Below are positions 1-5,621 of a stretch of DNA of 6,597 nucleotides, piece after piece. Origin of the DNA: Alphaproteobacteria bacterium (GTDB taxonomy: Bacteria; Pseudomonadota; Alphaproteobacteria; Reyranellales; Reyranellaceae); assembly GCA_013290035.1 (NCBI GenBank), contig JABCYT010000198.1, positions 1 through 6,597 of the forward strand, in the 5' to 3' direction. The notes beneath the pieces were generated by a model that searched no databases, was not told where the DNA came from, and saw nothing but the letters and a program-made list of their open reading frames with translations. The stretch's first letter is position 1. Each line of letters opens with the position of its first letter. Position numbers and translations under genes: made by a program.

Positions 1-392
1 GTAACTCGCGATGCCGCCGCATCCGGCTTAGCGGCGAAACCATGGCCGACCTGAACAAGATTGCCAATGATGAGTCCGAGAATCAGCGCGAACGACGACA
101 CAATCTCGAAATAGACTAGAGCTTTGATGCCGACGCGGCCTACTTTTCTGGCGTCCTGAATATGCGAGATACCCGAGACGACCGTGCAAAAGATGATCGG
201 CGCGATGATCATCTTGATCAGACGTATGAAACCGTCACCGAGCGCCTTGATCCAGTCATTGGTCGCAAACTCGGGTGACAGCCAACCGACAGCGATACCA
301 AGCAGGATGGCGATCAGAACCTGAACGTAGAGAATCTTGTACCAGGGTTTCGATGCGCGCGCTGGCGCTTCGGTCGTGATCGTTGTCGACAT
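1..392 (-). CDS. dctA: C4-dicarboxylate/proton symporter DctA, N-terminal part (runs off the window edge)
   Basis: Inner-membrane carrier of the dicarboxylate/amino acid:cation symporter (DAACS/SDF) family, which imports succinate, fumarate and malate with protons. The reverse complement from the ATG at 392 reads 130 codons without a stop. After a polar leader of about 17 residues comes [19 protein letters not shown] (about 15-33), the first membrane helix of Dct[21 protein letters not shown] (51-70) and the hydrophobic stretch around 88-113 containing [19 protein letters not shown] follow, all close to textbook DctA helices 2 and 3. The full protein is usually 420-450 residues, so roughly 30% is present. 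A ribosome site (GGGGAG, plus-strand CTCCCC at 401-406) lies 8 bases before the ATG. It is 137 bases downstream of the cupin gene on the same strand. By hand count about a third of its codons end in A or T, more than in the MHS transporter or amidohydrolase genes. Family identity is secure; the exact substrate is not. Confidence 0.95.
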   Translation of the reverse strand, partial: MSTTITTEAPARASKPWYKILYVQVLIAILLGIAVGWLSPEFATNDWIKALGDGFIRLIKMIIAPIIFCTVVSGISHIQDARKVGRVGIKALVYFEIVSSFALILGLIIGNLVQVGHGFAAKPDAAASRV

Positions 393-400
393 GACAATCA

Positions 401-406
401 CTCCCC
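401..406 (-). promoter_or_regulatory. Ribosome binding site of dctA
   Basis: On the minus strand this reads GGGGAG and ends 8 bases before the ATG at 392. It fixes the dctA start. No convincing sigma-70 promoter, and no -24/-12 (GG-N10-GC) sigma-54 promoter of the type known for rhizobial dctA, was found between this site and the cupin stop codon. Confidence 0.6.
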
Positions 407-460
407 ATCAGAATTCAAGCGGTATCCCAGAGTGTCGTCGATTCAATCTGGCCTTGATTA

Positions 461-476
461 GCCTTCCCGACAAGGC
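461..476 (-). terminator. Weak hairpin between the cupin gene and dctA
   Basis: GCCTT and AAGGC form a 5-bp perfect stem around a 6-base loop, 54 bases after the cupin stop codon. No T-run follows on the minus strand, so it is at best a weak attenuator or mRNA-stabilising hairpin. It may have no function. Confidence 0.2.
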
Positions 477-529
477 AAGGTGGGCGAAACCACCACGCTG
501 CGCTTGTCGCCTACAACCGGCGCGTAACT

Positions 530-1336
530 TTAGAATCCGTACAGGTCGGGACGCTTTCTGCCGTCGGACCAGTGAATGCCGCCTTCTGCCCAGGCCAGCA
601 GCAATGCGCCATATTGGCTCGACATCGTCACTTCGGTGTCGGGGGCGATCGTCACAAAACCCCCGGCGAAGGCCGTCTTGTCGCCAATCTTCACATCGCC
701 GCCAAAGACGAACCACTCGACCAGGTCGGTCGTCCGATGCGCAGGCACGGATGCTCCGGGCAGGAGCTGAAGCTGCACAAGGCGCCGATCGTCAGTGGTC
801 TTGCTATAGTCAAAGATCATCCTGCGGCCGACGCCGGCCAGTGCGGTCGACAACAGAGGTAGCGCTTCGACGGCGACATTAATGTCCGGCATCACTTCGG
901 GCGAGGCATTGACGATCTCGGCATGCTTGGCCCCGGCATGCAGTCGATGCAGCGGCCCGTCCTCGGGCGGATAGATTACAGGTCCTTCCAGTCGCGCGCA
1001 GAGCAGGCAGCTCTCATAGGCGACGGCGTCATGCGTGGCCCCGGCAAGGTTGATGCCGACCTGGCCGCGCACGGCGGTTCCCGCATAGTCGGCCAGCGAT
1101 CCGCTCAGGAAATAGCTGGTGGCCGTGCCGAGGTGTTGATGCAGGCCGCTCCGCGTCAGTGCTTCGAACGCAACCAGCCCCAGGTAGCGGCCCTTGGCGT
1201 GATCTACGCGGACGATTTTCTGGCTGATGCCCTTCTTGCCGGCCTCGGTCCATGGCACCGATGTCATGTCGTATATGCCGACCGCCGATCCTCGCCTGAC
1301 GATCGTTGGTGCCGTCGCCTTGCGACTGTTGCTCAC
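530..1336 (-). CDS. Two-domain cupin protein (ChrR / dihydroxyacetophenone-dioxygenase-like)
   Basis: A 268-residue cytoplasmic protein with no signal peptide, made of two tandem cupin barrels. Domain 1 spans about 40-125: the stretch from G64 gives His66 and His68 (a HxH pair), and GATHDAVAY gives His102. These are three of the usual four metal ligands; the usual Glu after HxH is not obvious. Domain 2 spans about 170-255: PGASVPAHRTTDLVEWFVFGG has one His (200) and a Glu (207), but the second His of HxH is Arg201 and the final His is missing, so metal binding there is doubtful. The layout resembles ChrR-type cupins and single-domain 2,4'-dihydroxyacetophenone dioxygenase, so an oxygenase or a sensor are both possible; the true reaction is unknown. 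The start is GTG at 1336, chosen because GGGAG (plus-strand 1343-1347) lies 6 bases upstream. It is divergent from the MHS transporter and reads toward dctA. Confidence 0.82.
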   Translation of the reverse strand: MSNSRKATAPTIVRRGSAVGIYDMTSVPWTEAGKKGISQKIVRVDHAKGRYLGLVAFEALTRSGLHQHLGTATSYFLSGSLADYAGTAVRGQVGINLAGATHDAVAYESCLLCARLEGPVIYPPEDGPLHRLHAGAKHAEIVNASPEVMPDINVAVEALPLLSTALAGVGRRMIFDYSKTTDDRRLVQLQLLPGASVPAHRTTDLVEWFVFGGDVKIGDKTAFAGGFVTIAPDTEVTMSSQYGALLLAWAEGGIHWSDGRKRPDLYGF

Positions 1337-1342
1337 GGCGTT

Positions 1343-1347
1343 CTCCC
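1343..1347 (-). promoter_or_regulatory. Ribosome binding site deciding the GTG start of the cupin gene
   Basis: On the minus strand this reads GGGAG with a 6-base spacer to GTG at 1336-1334. No in-frame ATG near the domain start competes: the next Met is at residue 24, inside a conserved-looking stretch. GTG is therefore the best start. Confidence 0.55.
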
Positions 1348-1400
1348 TGTGCCGCCAGCTTGACCAGCGGGCGACGATCGGTGACTGTTTTTGTCAACGA

Positions 1401-1429
1401 ACATAGAGCCACAAAGCTGTGGTCGGCAA
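1401..1429 (-). promoter_or_regulatory. Putative sigma-70 promoter of the cupin gene with a palindrome in its spacer
   Basis: On the minus strand TTGCCG (1429-1424) and CTATGT (1406-1401) are separated by exactly 17 bases, a reasonable alphaproteobacterial housekeeping promoter. It sits about 65 bases upstream of the cupin GTG. Its spacer holds the CCACA-AAGC-TGTGG palindrome, listed separately, where a bound regulator would block polymerase. A second TTGACA on the same strand (1397-1392) has no recognisable -10 at the right distance. Confidence 0.4.
1409..1422. promoter_or_regulatory. 14-bp palindrome, candidate operator in the divergent intergenic region
   Basis: CCACA (1409-1413) and TGTGG (1418-1422) are perfect 5-bp inverted arms around a 4-base centre. 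It lies between the divergent cupin and MHS transporter genes, 24 bases before the chosen transporter start and inside the spacer of the putative cupin promoter. A dimeric regulator bound here could affect both genes. No regulator gene is present in the window. Confidence 0.35.
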
Positions 1430-1430
1430 C

Positions 1431-1437
1431 GGGGAGG
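1431..1437 (+). promoter_or_regulatory. Ribosome binding site deciding the start of the MHS transporter
   Basis: GGGGAGG ends 8 bases before GTG at 1446. The longer reading from GTG at 1419 would place this site inside the gene and has no ribosome site of its own. GTG at 1452 and ATG at 1455 are increasingly far away (14 and 17 bases). Confidence 0.6.
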
Positions 1438-1445
1438 GGGAACGC

Positions 1446-2807
1446 GTGAGCGTGATGCATGAGGCGGTGCAGCAGCCGCGCCGAGGCCTCGACCGTGCCG
1501 GCTTGCGTGTCGTGTTGATCGCCAGCCTTGGCGGCGCCCTCGAGTTCTACGACTTCATCGTGTTCGGCACCTTTGCCGCCTATATCTCGCGCGCCTTCTT
1601 TCCGGCGAGCGATCCCGTTGTTTCGCTGCTGAGCACCTTCGCCGTCTTCGCCGTGGGCTATCTTTCGCGGCCCCTGGGCGGGCTGCTCTTCGGCTGGCGG
1701 GGAGACCGGGCGGGCCGGCGCGAGAGCTTCATGCTGTCGCTCGCGATAATGTCGCTCGCCACCATCGCCATGGGCCTGCTGCCGGGCTATGCCGCCATCG
1801 GCGCCTGGGCAAGCGCGGGATTCGTCCTGCTGAGGGTTGTTCAGGGCTTCTGCCTCGGCGGCGAGCTGCCGGGCGCCATCACCTACGCCGTGGAGGTTGT
1901 GCCGGTACGCCACGCCACGCTGGCCTGCGGTGTGGTATTCGGTTGCGTGAGTGCGGGGGTGCTGCTGGCGACCGGGGTGAGCGCGCTCCTCCATGCCCTC
2001 CTGCCGGCCGAGCTGATGGAAGCCTGGGGTTGGCGGATTGCTTTCCTGATTGGCGGCGCCCTCGGCGTGGTGAGCTGGCAGCTGCGCCGCACGCTCGAAG
2101 AGAGCCCGAGCTTCCTGCGCATGAAGGCGCGCCTTGCCGCTGCACGAGGTGCTGCGCCCAATCCGATTGCGCTGCTGTTTCGCAGCGAGACGGCGCGCAT
2201 CGTGCTCGGCATCAGCGCCACCTGCGTCGTCGCCGTGTTCAACGGCTTGCTGTTCGCGCAGATCCCGGCCTATCTCACGCGCACGCTGTCTTACCCGCCG
2301 GGCAGCGTCGCCATTGCCCTGAACGTGGCAAGTGCTGCGATGTCGGTCAGCCTGGTCGCCGCCACCTGGGTGGCGGATATCGTTCCCCGCCGGCTTGTCT
2401 ACCGCGTCGGCTGCATTGTCATCGCGGCCGGCGCGGTTCCGGCTTTCCAGGCCATGGCGGCGCACAGCCTGCCGCTGCCGCTGCTGTTCCTGCTGATCGG
2501 ACTGTCGGCTTGCTTCACGCACGGCACGTTCGCCGCAATACTGGCCGACCTCTTCCCGACCCCGGTGCGATTCACCGGCGTCGCCTTCACCATGAACATC
2601 GGTGCCGTCGTCTTCAGCGGCACGGCGCCGCTCATCGCCACCTTGCTGATCTCCGCCACCGGGCGGATCGATGCGCCGGCCATCCTGCTGGTCGCCGCGG
2701 CGCTCGTCGCACTGATCGCGAGCTTCTGGCTCAAGGGCGCCGAAGGCGAGATCAGCCGCGACGCCGAGCTCGAGATTGAGCCTGCTCGCAAAGCAACGGG
2801 CCTTTGA
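1446..2807 (+). CDS. MFS transporter, metabolite:H+ symporter (MHS) subgroup
   Basis: A 453-residue inner-membrane protein with about 12 hydrophobic segments, the usual size for the ShiA/ProP/KgtP-like MHS subgroup. These are proton-coupled importers of organic acids, betaine or shikimate-like compounds. Diagnostic motifs: GGALEFYDFIVFG (29-41) in helix 1; RPLGGLLFGWRGDRAGRR (75-92), the loop 2-3 motif A with the conserved Asp-Arg; RVVQGFCLGGE (130-140) in helix 4; and EESPSF (218-223) after helix 6, typical of the MHS group. A second, weaker motif A lies at ADIVPRRLVYR (310-320) in the second half. It starts 109 bases from the divergent cupin gene and is followed 20 bases after its TGA by a strong hairpin. 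GTG at 1446 is preferred over 1419 because of the ribosome site. Only about 11 of the first 60 codons end in A or T. The substrate cannot be read from sequence. Confidence 0.92.
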   Translation: MSVMHEAVQQPRRGLDRAGLRVVLIASLGGALEFYDFIVFGTFAAYISRAFFPASDPVVSLLSTFAVFAVGYLSRPLGGLLFGWRGDRAGRRESFMLSLAIMSLATIAMGLLPGYAAIGAWASAGFVLLRVVQGFCLGGELPGAITYAVEVVPVRHATLACGVVFGCVSAGVLLATGVSALLHALLPAELMEAWGWRIAFLIGGALGVVSWQLRRTLEESPSFLRMKARLAAARGAAPNPIALLFRSETARIVLGISATCVVAVFNGLLFAQIPAYLTRTLSYPPGSVAIALNVASAAMSVSLVAATWVADIVPRRLVYRVGCIVIAAGAVPAFQAMAAHSLPLPLLFLLIGLSACFTHGTFAAILADLFPTPVRFTGVAFTMNIGAVVFSGTAPLIATLLISATGRIDAPAILLVAAALVALIASFWLKGAEGEISRDAELEIEPARKATGL

Positions 2808-2816
2808 ACCGGCAGT

Positions 2817-2861
2817 CCGAAAAGTGGGCACTGCATCACGGCTGCAGTGCCGAAAAGTGCC
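2817..2861. repeat. Short direct repeat flanking a hairpin (REP-like fragment)
   Basis: CCGAAAAGTG occurs twice, at 2817-2826 and 2850-2859, starting 33 bases apart and flanking the perfect stem at 2827-2851. The wider units also match: GGCAGT before copy one, GCAGTG overlapping copy two. GGCACT can pair with AGTGCC at either 2846-2851 or 2856-2861, giving alternative folds. From memory, TCCGAAAAGTGGGCAC resembles one half of the palindromic intergenic repeats common in Rhizobium, Brucella and Bradyrhizobium genomes, but the second half expected there (ending in TTTTCGGA) is absent. This may be a degenerate or rearranged element. Confidence 0.5.
2827..2851 (+). terminator. Strong 9-bp hairpin after the MHS transporter gene
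   Basis: GGCACTGCA (2827-2835) and TGCAGTGCC (2843-2851) form a perfect 9-bp stem with a 7-base loop, 19 bases after the transporter stop codon. The plus strand continues with GAAAAG rather than a T-run. It is therefore not a canonical intrinsic terminator in that direction; it may protect the 3' end of the mRNA or be part of the repeat. On the minus strand TTTT follows the hairpin after CAC. Confidence 0.45.
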
Positions 2862-2989
2862 AGCGCCGGACATCGGCCCGTGGTTGTGCTAGCGTCCGCC
2901 CCTCCCGGCTCGAGAATTCTCCTGTCGATTGCCACGGTGGCCCGAGGCTGTCGTGGCCAGCTTCGCTGTACCCTGCATCTTCTTGACCC

Positions 2990-3014
2990 TTGCGGTGCGT
3001 CGTTGCGCACGCAA
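2990..3014. promoter_or_regulatory. Imperfect palindrome upstream of the Tat hydrolase gene
   Basis: TTGC-G-GTGCG (2990-2999) pairs with CGCAC-GCAA (3006-3014): nine base pairs with one extra G (2994) and a 6-base loop. It ends 56 bases before the ATG at 3071, just after a TTGACC (2983-2988) that could be a -35 box, although no clear -10 follows. It could be an operator overlapping the promoter or a leader-RNA hairpin. Confidence 0.3.
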
Positions 3015-3070
3015 ACGAGCCATTCAGGGGCGCCGGGTCCGACCAACCCTCTCTCCAACGAGAGTCACCG

Positions 3071-4138
3071 ATGCCCATGATCGAGATGTCAAAGGAAACC
3101 AGCCACCATCGTCGTCACTTTCTCGGCGTTGCGGCAGCCTCCATTGCGATCGCCCAACTCGGCGCCATAGGAGCTGCGAACGCCCAAGCTCAACGGCCAA
3201 AGCCTGCGCACATGCCGACGATCAAGCCGGGAACGAATACATCGTTCCCCGTCATGAAGCAGATCAACGCCGGGGTCCTGAACGTCGGATACGCCGAAGC
3301 AGGCCCCGGCGGCGGTCCTGCGGTTATTCTTCTGCACGGTTGGCCCTACGACATTCACAGCTATGTGGATGTTGCTCCTTTGCTGGCTTCGGCGGGCTAC
3401 AGGGTGATCATCCCCTACCTTCGCGGCTATGGCACGACGCGCTTTCTTTCGGGCGAGACATTTCGGAACGGCCAGCAAGCGGCGGTCGCGCTCGATATCA
3501 TCGCCTTGATGGACGCCCTCAAGATCGAGACGGCAACCATCGCCGGTTATGATTGGGGAGCGCGGACGGCCAACATTATCGCTGCGCTCTGGCCGGAACG
3601 CTGCAAGGCCATGGTCTCCGTGAGCGGCTATCTGATCGGCAGCCCTGAAGCCAACAAGACTCCGCTGCCGCCAAAAGCGGAGCTCGCATGGTGGTACCAA
3701 TACTACTTTGCCACGGAGCGCGGCCGGGCGGGCTACGACAAATATCGGCACGACTTCGCCAAGCTGATTTGGCAAATCGCTTCGCCCAAGTGGCGCTTCG
3801 ATGACGCCACGTTCGATCGGAGCGCGGCAGCTTTCGACAATCCCGATCATGTCGCCATCGTGATCCATAACTACCGCTGGCGGCTCGGCCTGGCTGGCGG
3901 CGAGGCGAAATTCGACGAAGTGGAAAAGCGTCTCGCCGAAGCGCCGATCATCAAAGTGCCCACGATCACCCTCGAAGGCGACGCCAATGGCGCACCACAT
4001 GCGGACGCCGCATCTTATGCCAGGAAATTCTCGGGGAAGTACACGCACCGACTCGTCACCGGCGGCATCGGGCACAATCTGCCCCAGGAGGCCCCACAGG
4101 CCTTTGCCGAGGCGGTCGTCGAGGTCGACGGCTCTTGA
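3071..4138 (+). CDS. Tat-exported alpha/beta hydrolase, epoxide-hydrolase-like
   Basis: 355 residues. The N-terminus has a twin-arginine signal: HHRRHFLG (12-19) followed by a hydrophobic, alanine-rich stretch to about 36, with Ala-X-Ala cleavage options at 36-38 or 38-40. Export folded to the periplasm is therefore likely. The mature part is an alpha/beta hydrolase: oxyanion-hole HGWP (89-92), nucleophile elbow GYDWGA (159-164) with Asp161 in place of Ser, acid Asp304 (EGDANG) and His335 (GIGHNLPQE). Asp-Trp-Gly with HGWP is the pattern of epoxide hydrolases and haloalkane dehalogenases. Lid tyrosines (for example 210-212 and Tyr268 in HNYRW) favour epoxide hydrolase. The ATG at 3071 is chosen because the signal peptide begins there, with GAGAG at 3060-3064 as a weak ribosome site; an in-frame ATG at 2990 would bury the Tat motif. 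About 21 of the first 60 codons end in A or T, unlike its neighbours. It lies 94 bases before the amidohydrolase on the same strand, so the two may be co-transcribed. Confidence 0.88.
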   Translation: MPMIEMSKETSHHRRHFLGVAAASIAIAQLGAIGAANAQAQRPKPAHMPTIKPGTNTSFPVMKQINAGVLNVGYAEAGPGGGPAVILLHGWPYDIHSYVDVAPLLASAGYRVIIPYLRGYGTTRFLSGETFRNGQQAAVALDIIALMDALKIETATIAGYDWGARTANIIAALWPERCKAMVSVSGYLIGSPEANKTPLPPKAELAWWYQYYFATERGRAGYDKYRHDFAKLIWQIASPKWRFDDATFDRSAAAFDNPDHVAIVIHNYRWRLGLAGGEAKFDEVEKRLAEAPIIKVPTITLEGDANGAPHADAASYARKFSGKYTHRLVTGGIGHNLPQEAPQAFAEAVVEVDGS

Positions 4139-4183
4139 ACAGTCGCACCGTCCAGCGCGCTTGATGCCAGGAGGGGGCTATCC

Positions 4184-4188
4184 GGAGG
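4184..4188 (+). promoter_or_regulatory. Alternative ribosome binding site upstream of the amidohydrolase
   Basis: GGAGG lies 8 bases before an in-frame ATG at 4197, which would add 12 residues (MTRVARQPEGTT) to the amidohydrolase. The spacing is good, so this start cannot be excluded. The extra residues carry no recognisable domain or signal. Confidence 0.3.
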
Positions 4189-4220
4189 CGGCCGGCATGA
4201 CTAGAGTCGCGCGGCAGCCC

Positions 4221-4226
4221 GAGGGG
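4221..4226 (+). promoter_or_regulatory. Ribosome binding site favouring the amidohydrolase start at 4233
   Basis: GAGGGG with a 6-base spacer to ATG at 4233. From this start the protein opens directly with the strand typical of amidohydrolase N-terminal beta-sandwiches (THVRCGTLFGAGDGEA), so it is preferred over 4197. Confidence 0.5.
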
Positions 4227-4232
4227 ACAACC

Positions 4233-5600
4233 ATGAAAACACACGTGCGTTGCGGTACGCTCTTCGGCGCCGGTGACGGAGAGGCCAGGCCCGGGCAGAC
4301 CCTGGTGTACGACGAGCGCGGCGTCCTGGAGTTTGTCGGTCCGACGGAGCAGGCGCCGACGGCGATGCCGGCCGAGCAGGTGCTGGACTATTCCAGGCAG
4401 TTCGTCATGCCGGGCCTGATCGACGTTCACGTCCATCTCGCCTATGGCAATGCCAAGAGCGAGGAGGATATCGACCTCTATAGCCCGCTGGAGTTCCGCG
4501 CGCTGCGTGGCCTGTTCTTCGCCCAGAAGCTCTTGGCGGCCGGCTACACCGCGCTCTGCTCGCCGGGCGACGCCGGCCAGGTCAGCCTGTCGATTCGCAA
4601 CGCCGTGCGCGCCGGTCTGTTCGACGGGCCGCGCATCAGCGCCGCCGGACCTTACATCACGGCACGCCAGAGCCTGACCGATTGGTATCCGAGCTGGATC
4701 GGCGCGCCGTCCACGTCGATCGGCAGGCTGGTCACCAGTCGGGACGAAGCGATCGAGGAGATCCGCGTCCAGGCCAAGAACGGCGTCGACTGCGTAAAAA
4801 TCGCGCTCGACGGTATCCAGCGTCGTCCCGACGGATCCTTGATCGCCGCGTTCACCGAGGAAGAGACCGGCGCCATGGTGCGCGAAATCCAGCGCCTCGG
4901 CCGCAAGGCGGTGGTCCACGCGATCGGCCGCGAGGCCATCCTTTACGCCGCGCGTGCCGGCGTCGATCTGATCTTCCATGCCTTCGACCTCGACGATGAA
5001 TGCATCGACGCGGTGCTCAAGAGTGGCTCGGCGATCGCGCCCACGCTCACCTTCCAGCGCAACATCATGGAATTCACCCAGTCGCACGAGCCCGCCGCAC
5101 TCGGCGGCCGCGTCGGCCATACGCAACGCCAGTACGAGCGCGCCTGCCGCAACCTCGGCAAGGCCCATAAGGCCGGCGTGCCGATGATGGCCGGCAGCGA
5201 TTCGGGCTTTGCGGTCACACCCTATGGCGAATGGCATGCGCGCGAGCTCGAGATCTTCGTGAACGATCTTGGCTTCACCCCGGCCGAAGCGCTCTGCGCC
5301 GCGACCCGAACCAACGCGCGCTTTCTCGCCGATGGCGAGCGCGTCGGCAGGCTCGAGCCCGGCCGCTGCGCCGATTTCATCGCGCTCGACGGCTCCCCGC
5401 TCGAGAACATATCGATCCTGCTCGACAAGAGCCGGATCCATGCGGTGCACCTCGGCGGCAAGCGCATGGCGCTGCCCCCGCGTGACTACGATCCGCGCGA
5501 GGTCACCGACCGGGCCCTGGTCAACTGGACCGACGTCTACACCCAGGCGCGCGTCGCTGAGCTGCGTCGCGACAAGCCGTTGCGCAGGGCAGCGGAGTAG
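4233..5600 (+). CDS. Metal-dependent amidohydrolase (imidazolonepropionase / Xaa-Pro dipeptidase-like)
   Basis: 455 residues, probably cytoplasmic: no signal peptide is seen. A small beta-sandwich at the N-terminus leads into VMPGLIDVHVHL (58-69), the amidohydrolase HxH metal site (His66, His68). Further ligands follow in the usual order: Lys189 in DCVKIALDG (the probable carboxylated lysine), His229 in VVHAIGREA, His249 in IFHAFDLDDE, and Asp323 in MAGSDSGF. GRLEPGRCADFIALDGSPL (372-390) is the closing beta-sandwich strand of the family. All binuclear-site residues are present, so it should be active, cleaving an amide, peptide or lactam bond. Related proteins include imidazolonepropionases and prolidase- or Xaa-Arg-type dipeptidases, and substrate is not predictable from the fold. 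Codons are strongly GC-biased (9 of the first 60 end in A or T). Its TAG almost touches the convergent hydrolase, and no terminator is visible between them. Confidence 0.92.
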   Translation: MKTHVRCGTLFGAGDGEARPGQTLVYDERGVLEFVGPTEQAPTAMPAEQVLDYSRQFVMPGLIDVHVHLAYGNAKSEEDIDLYSPLEFRALRGLFFAQKLLAAGYTALCSPGDAGQVSLSIRNAVRAGLFDGPRISAAGPYITARQSLTDWYPSWIGAPSTSIGRLVTSRDEAIEEIRVQAKNGVDCVKIALDGIQRRPDGSLIAAFTEEETGAMVREIQRLGRKAVVHAIGREAILYAARAGVDLIFHAFDLDDECIDAVLKSGSAIAPTLTFQRNIMEFTQSHEPAALGGRVGHTQRQYERACRNLGKAHKAGVPMMAGSDSGFAVTPYGEWHARELEIFVNDLGFTPAEALCAATRTNARFLADGERVGRLEPGRCADFIALDGSPLENISILLDKSRIHAVHLGGKRMALPPRDYDPREVTDRALVNWTDVYTQARVAELRRDKPLRRAAE

Positions 5601-5621
5601 CCTGTTCGACGAAGCGGCTCG

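Larger units (their letters stand above)
4056..5621 (-). other. Open frame continuing from the minus-strand hydrolase, antisense to the amidohydrolase
   Basis: The hydrolase frame that starts at 6479 meets no stop codon until TGA at 4058-4056, 807 codons in all. The last 521 codons lie antisense to the whole amidohydrolase gene and the end of the Tat hydrolase gene. They read as an Arg/Gly/Ala/Asp-rich sequence with no recognisable domain, as expected when the complement of a GC-rich gene happens to lack stops. I see no evidence that this part is a functional protein. It does mean the hydrolase lacks its own stop codon in this sequence. Confidence 0.3.

Noticed and set aside
393..529. Sigma-54 promoter expected from known rhizobial dctA regulation
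   Set aside because: I looked for GG-N10-GC with TGGC/TTGC context on the minus strand and found no convincing match. Any such site may lie upstream of the cupin gene or be absent.
337..882. 181-codon plus-strand frame over the dctA start and cupin 3' end
   Set aside because: It is Arg/Ser-rich, has no domain, and lies antisense to two well-supported genes.
1943..2779. 278-codon plus-strand frame inside the MHS transporter
   Set aside because: It is an Arg/Ala/Gly-rich out-of-frame reading of the transporter gene with no recognisable motif.
1029..2873. 614-codon open frame on the minus strand, antisense to the MHS transporter and overlapping the cupin gene in another frame
   Set aside because: Its translation is a low-complexity Arg/Gln/Gly/Glu/Asp-rich sequence without domains, while the opposite strand encodes a clear 12-helix transporter. 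It is the usual antisense artefact of a GC-rich gene.
2931..2941. GCCAC-G-GTGGC palindrome
   Set aside because: The arms are only 5 bp with a single central base, common by chance in GC-rich DNA, and it lies about 130 bases from the nearest start codon. It is not supported as an operator.
2804..3080. Short frames of 60-80 codons in the gap between the MHS transporter and the Tat hydrolase, on both strands
   Set aside because: None has a good ribosome site or recognisable protein features, and they overlap one another and the repeat/hairpin block. The gap is better read as regulatory DNA.
3089..4075. 328-codon minus-strand frame antisense to the Tat hydrolase
   Set aside because: No domain or start context is seen, and the plus strand carries the complete catalytic set of an alpha/beta hydrolase.
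4160..4200. Purine-rich AGGAGGGGG stretch (about 4170-4178) as a ribosome site for a small gene
   Set aside because: No start codon lies at a workable distance followed by an independent open frame; the next in-frame starts belong to the amidohydrolase.
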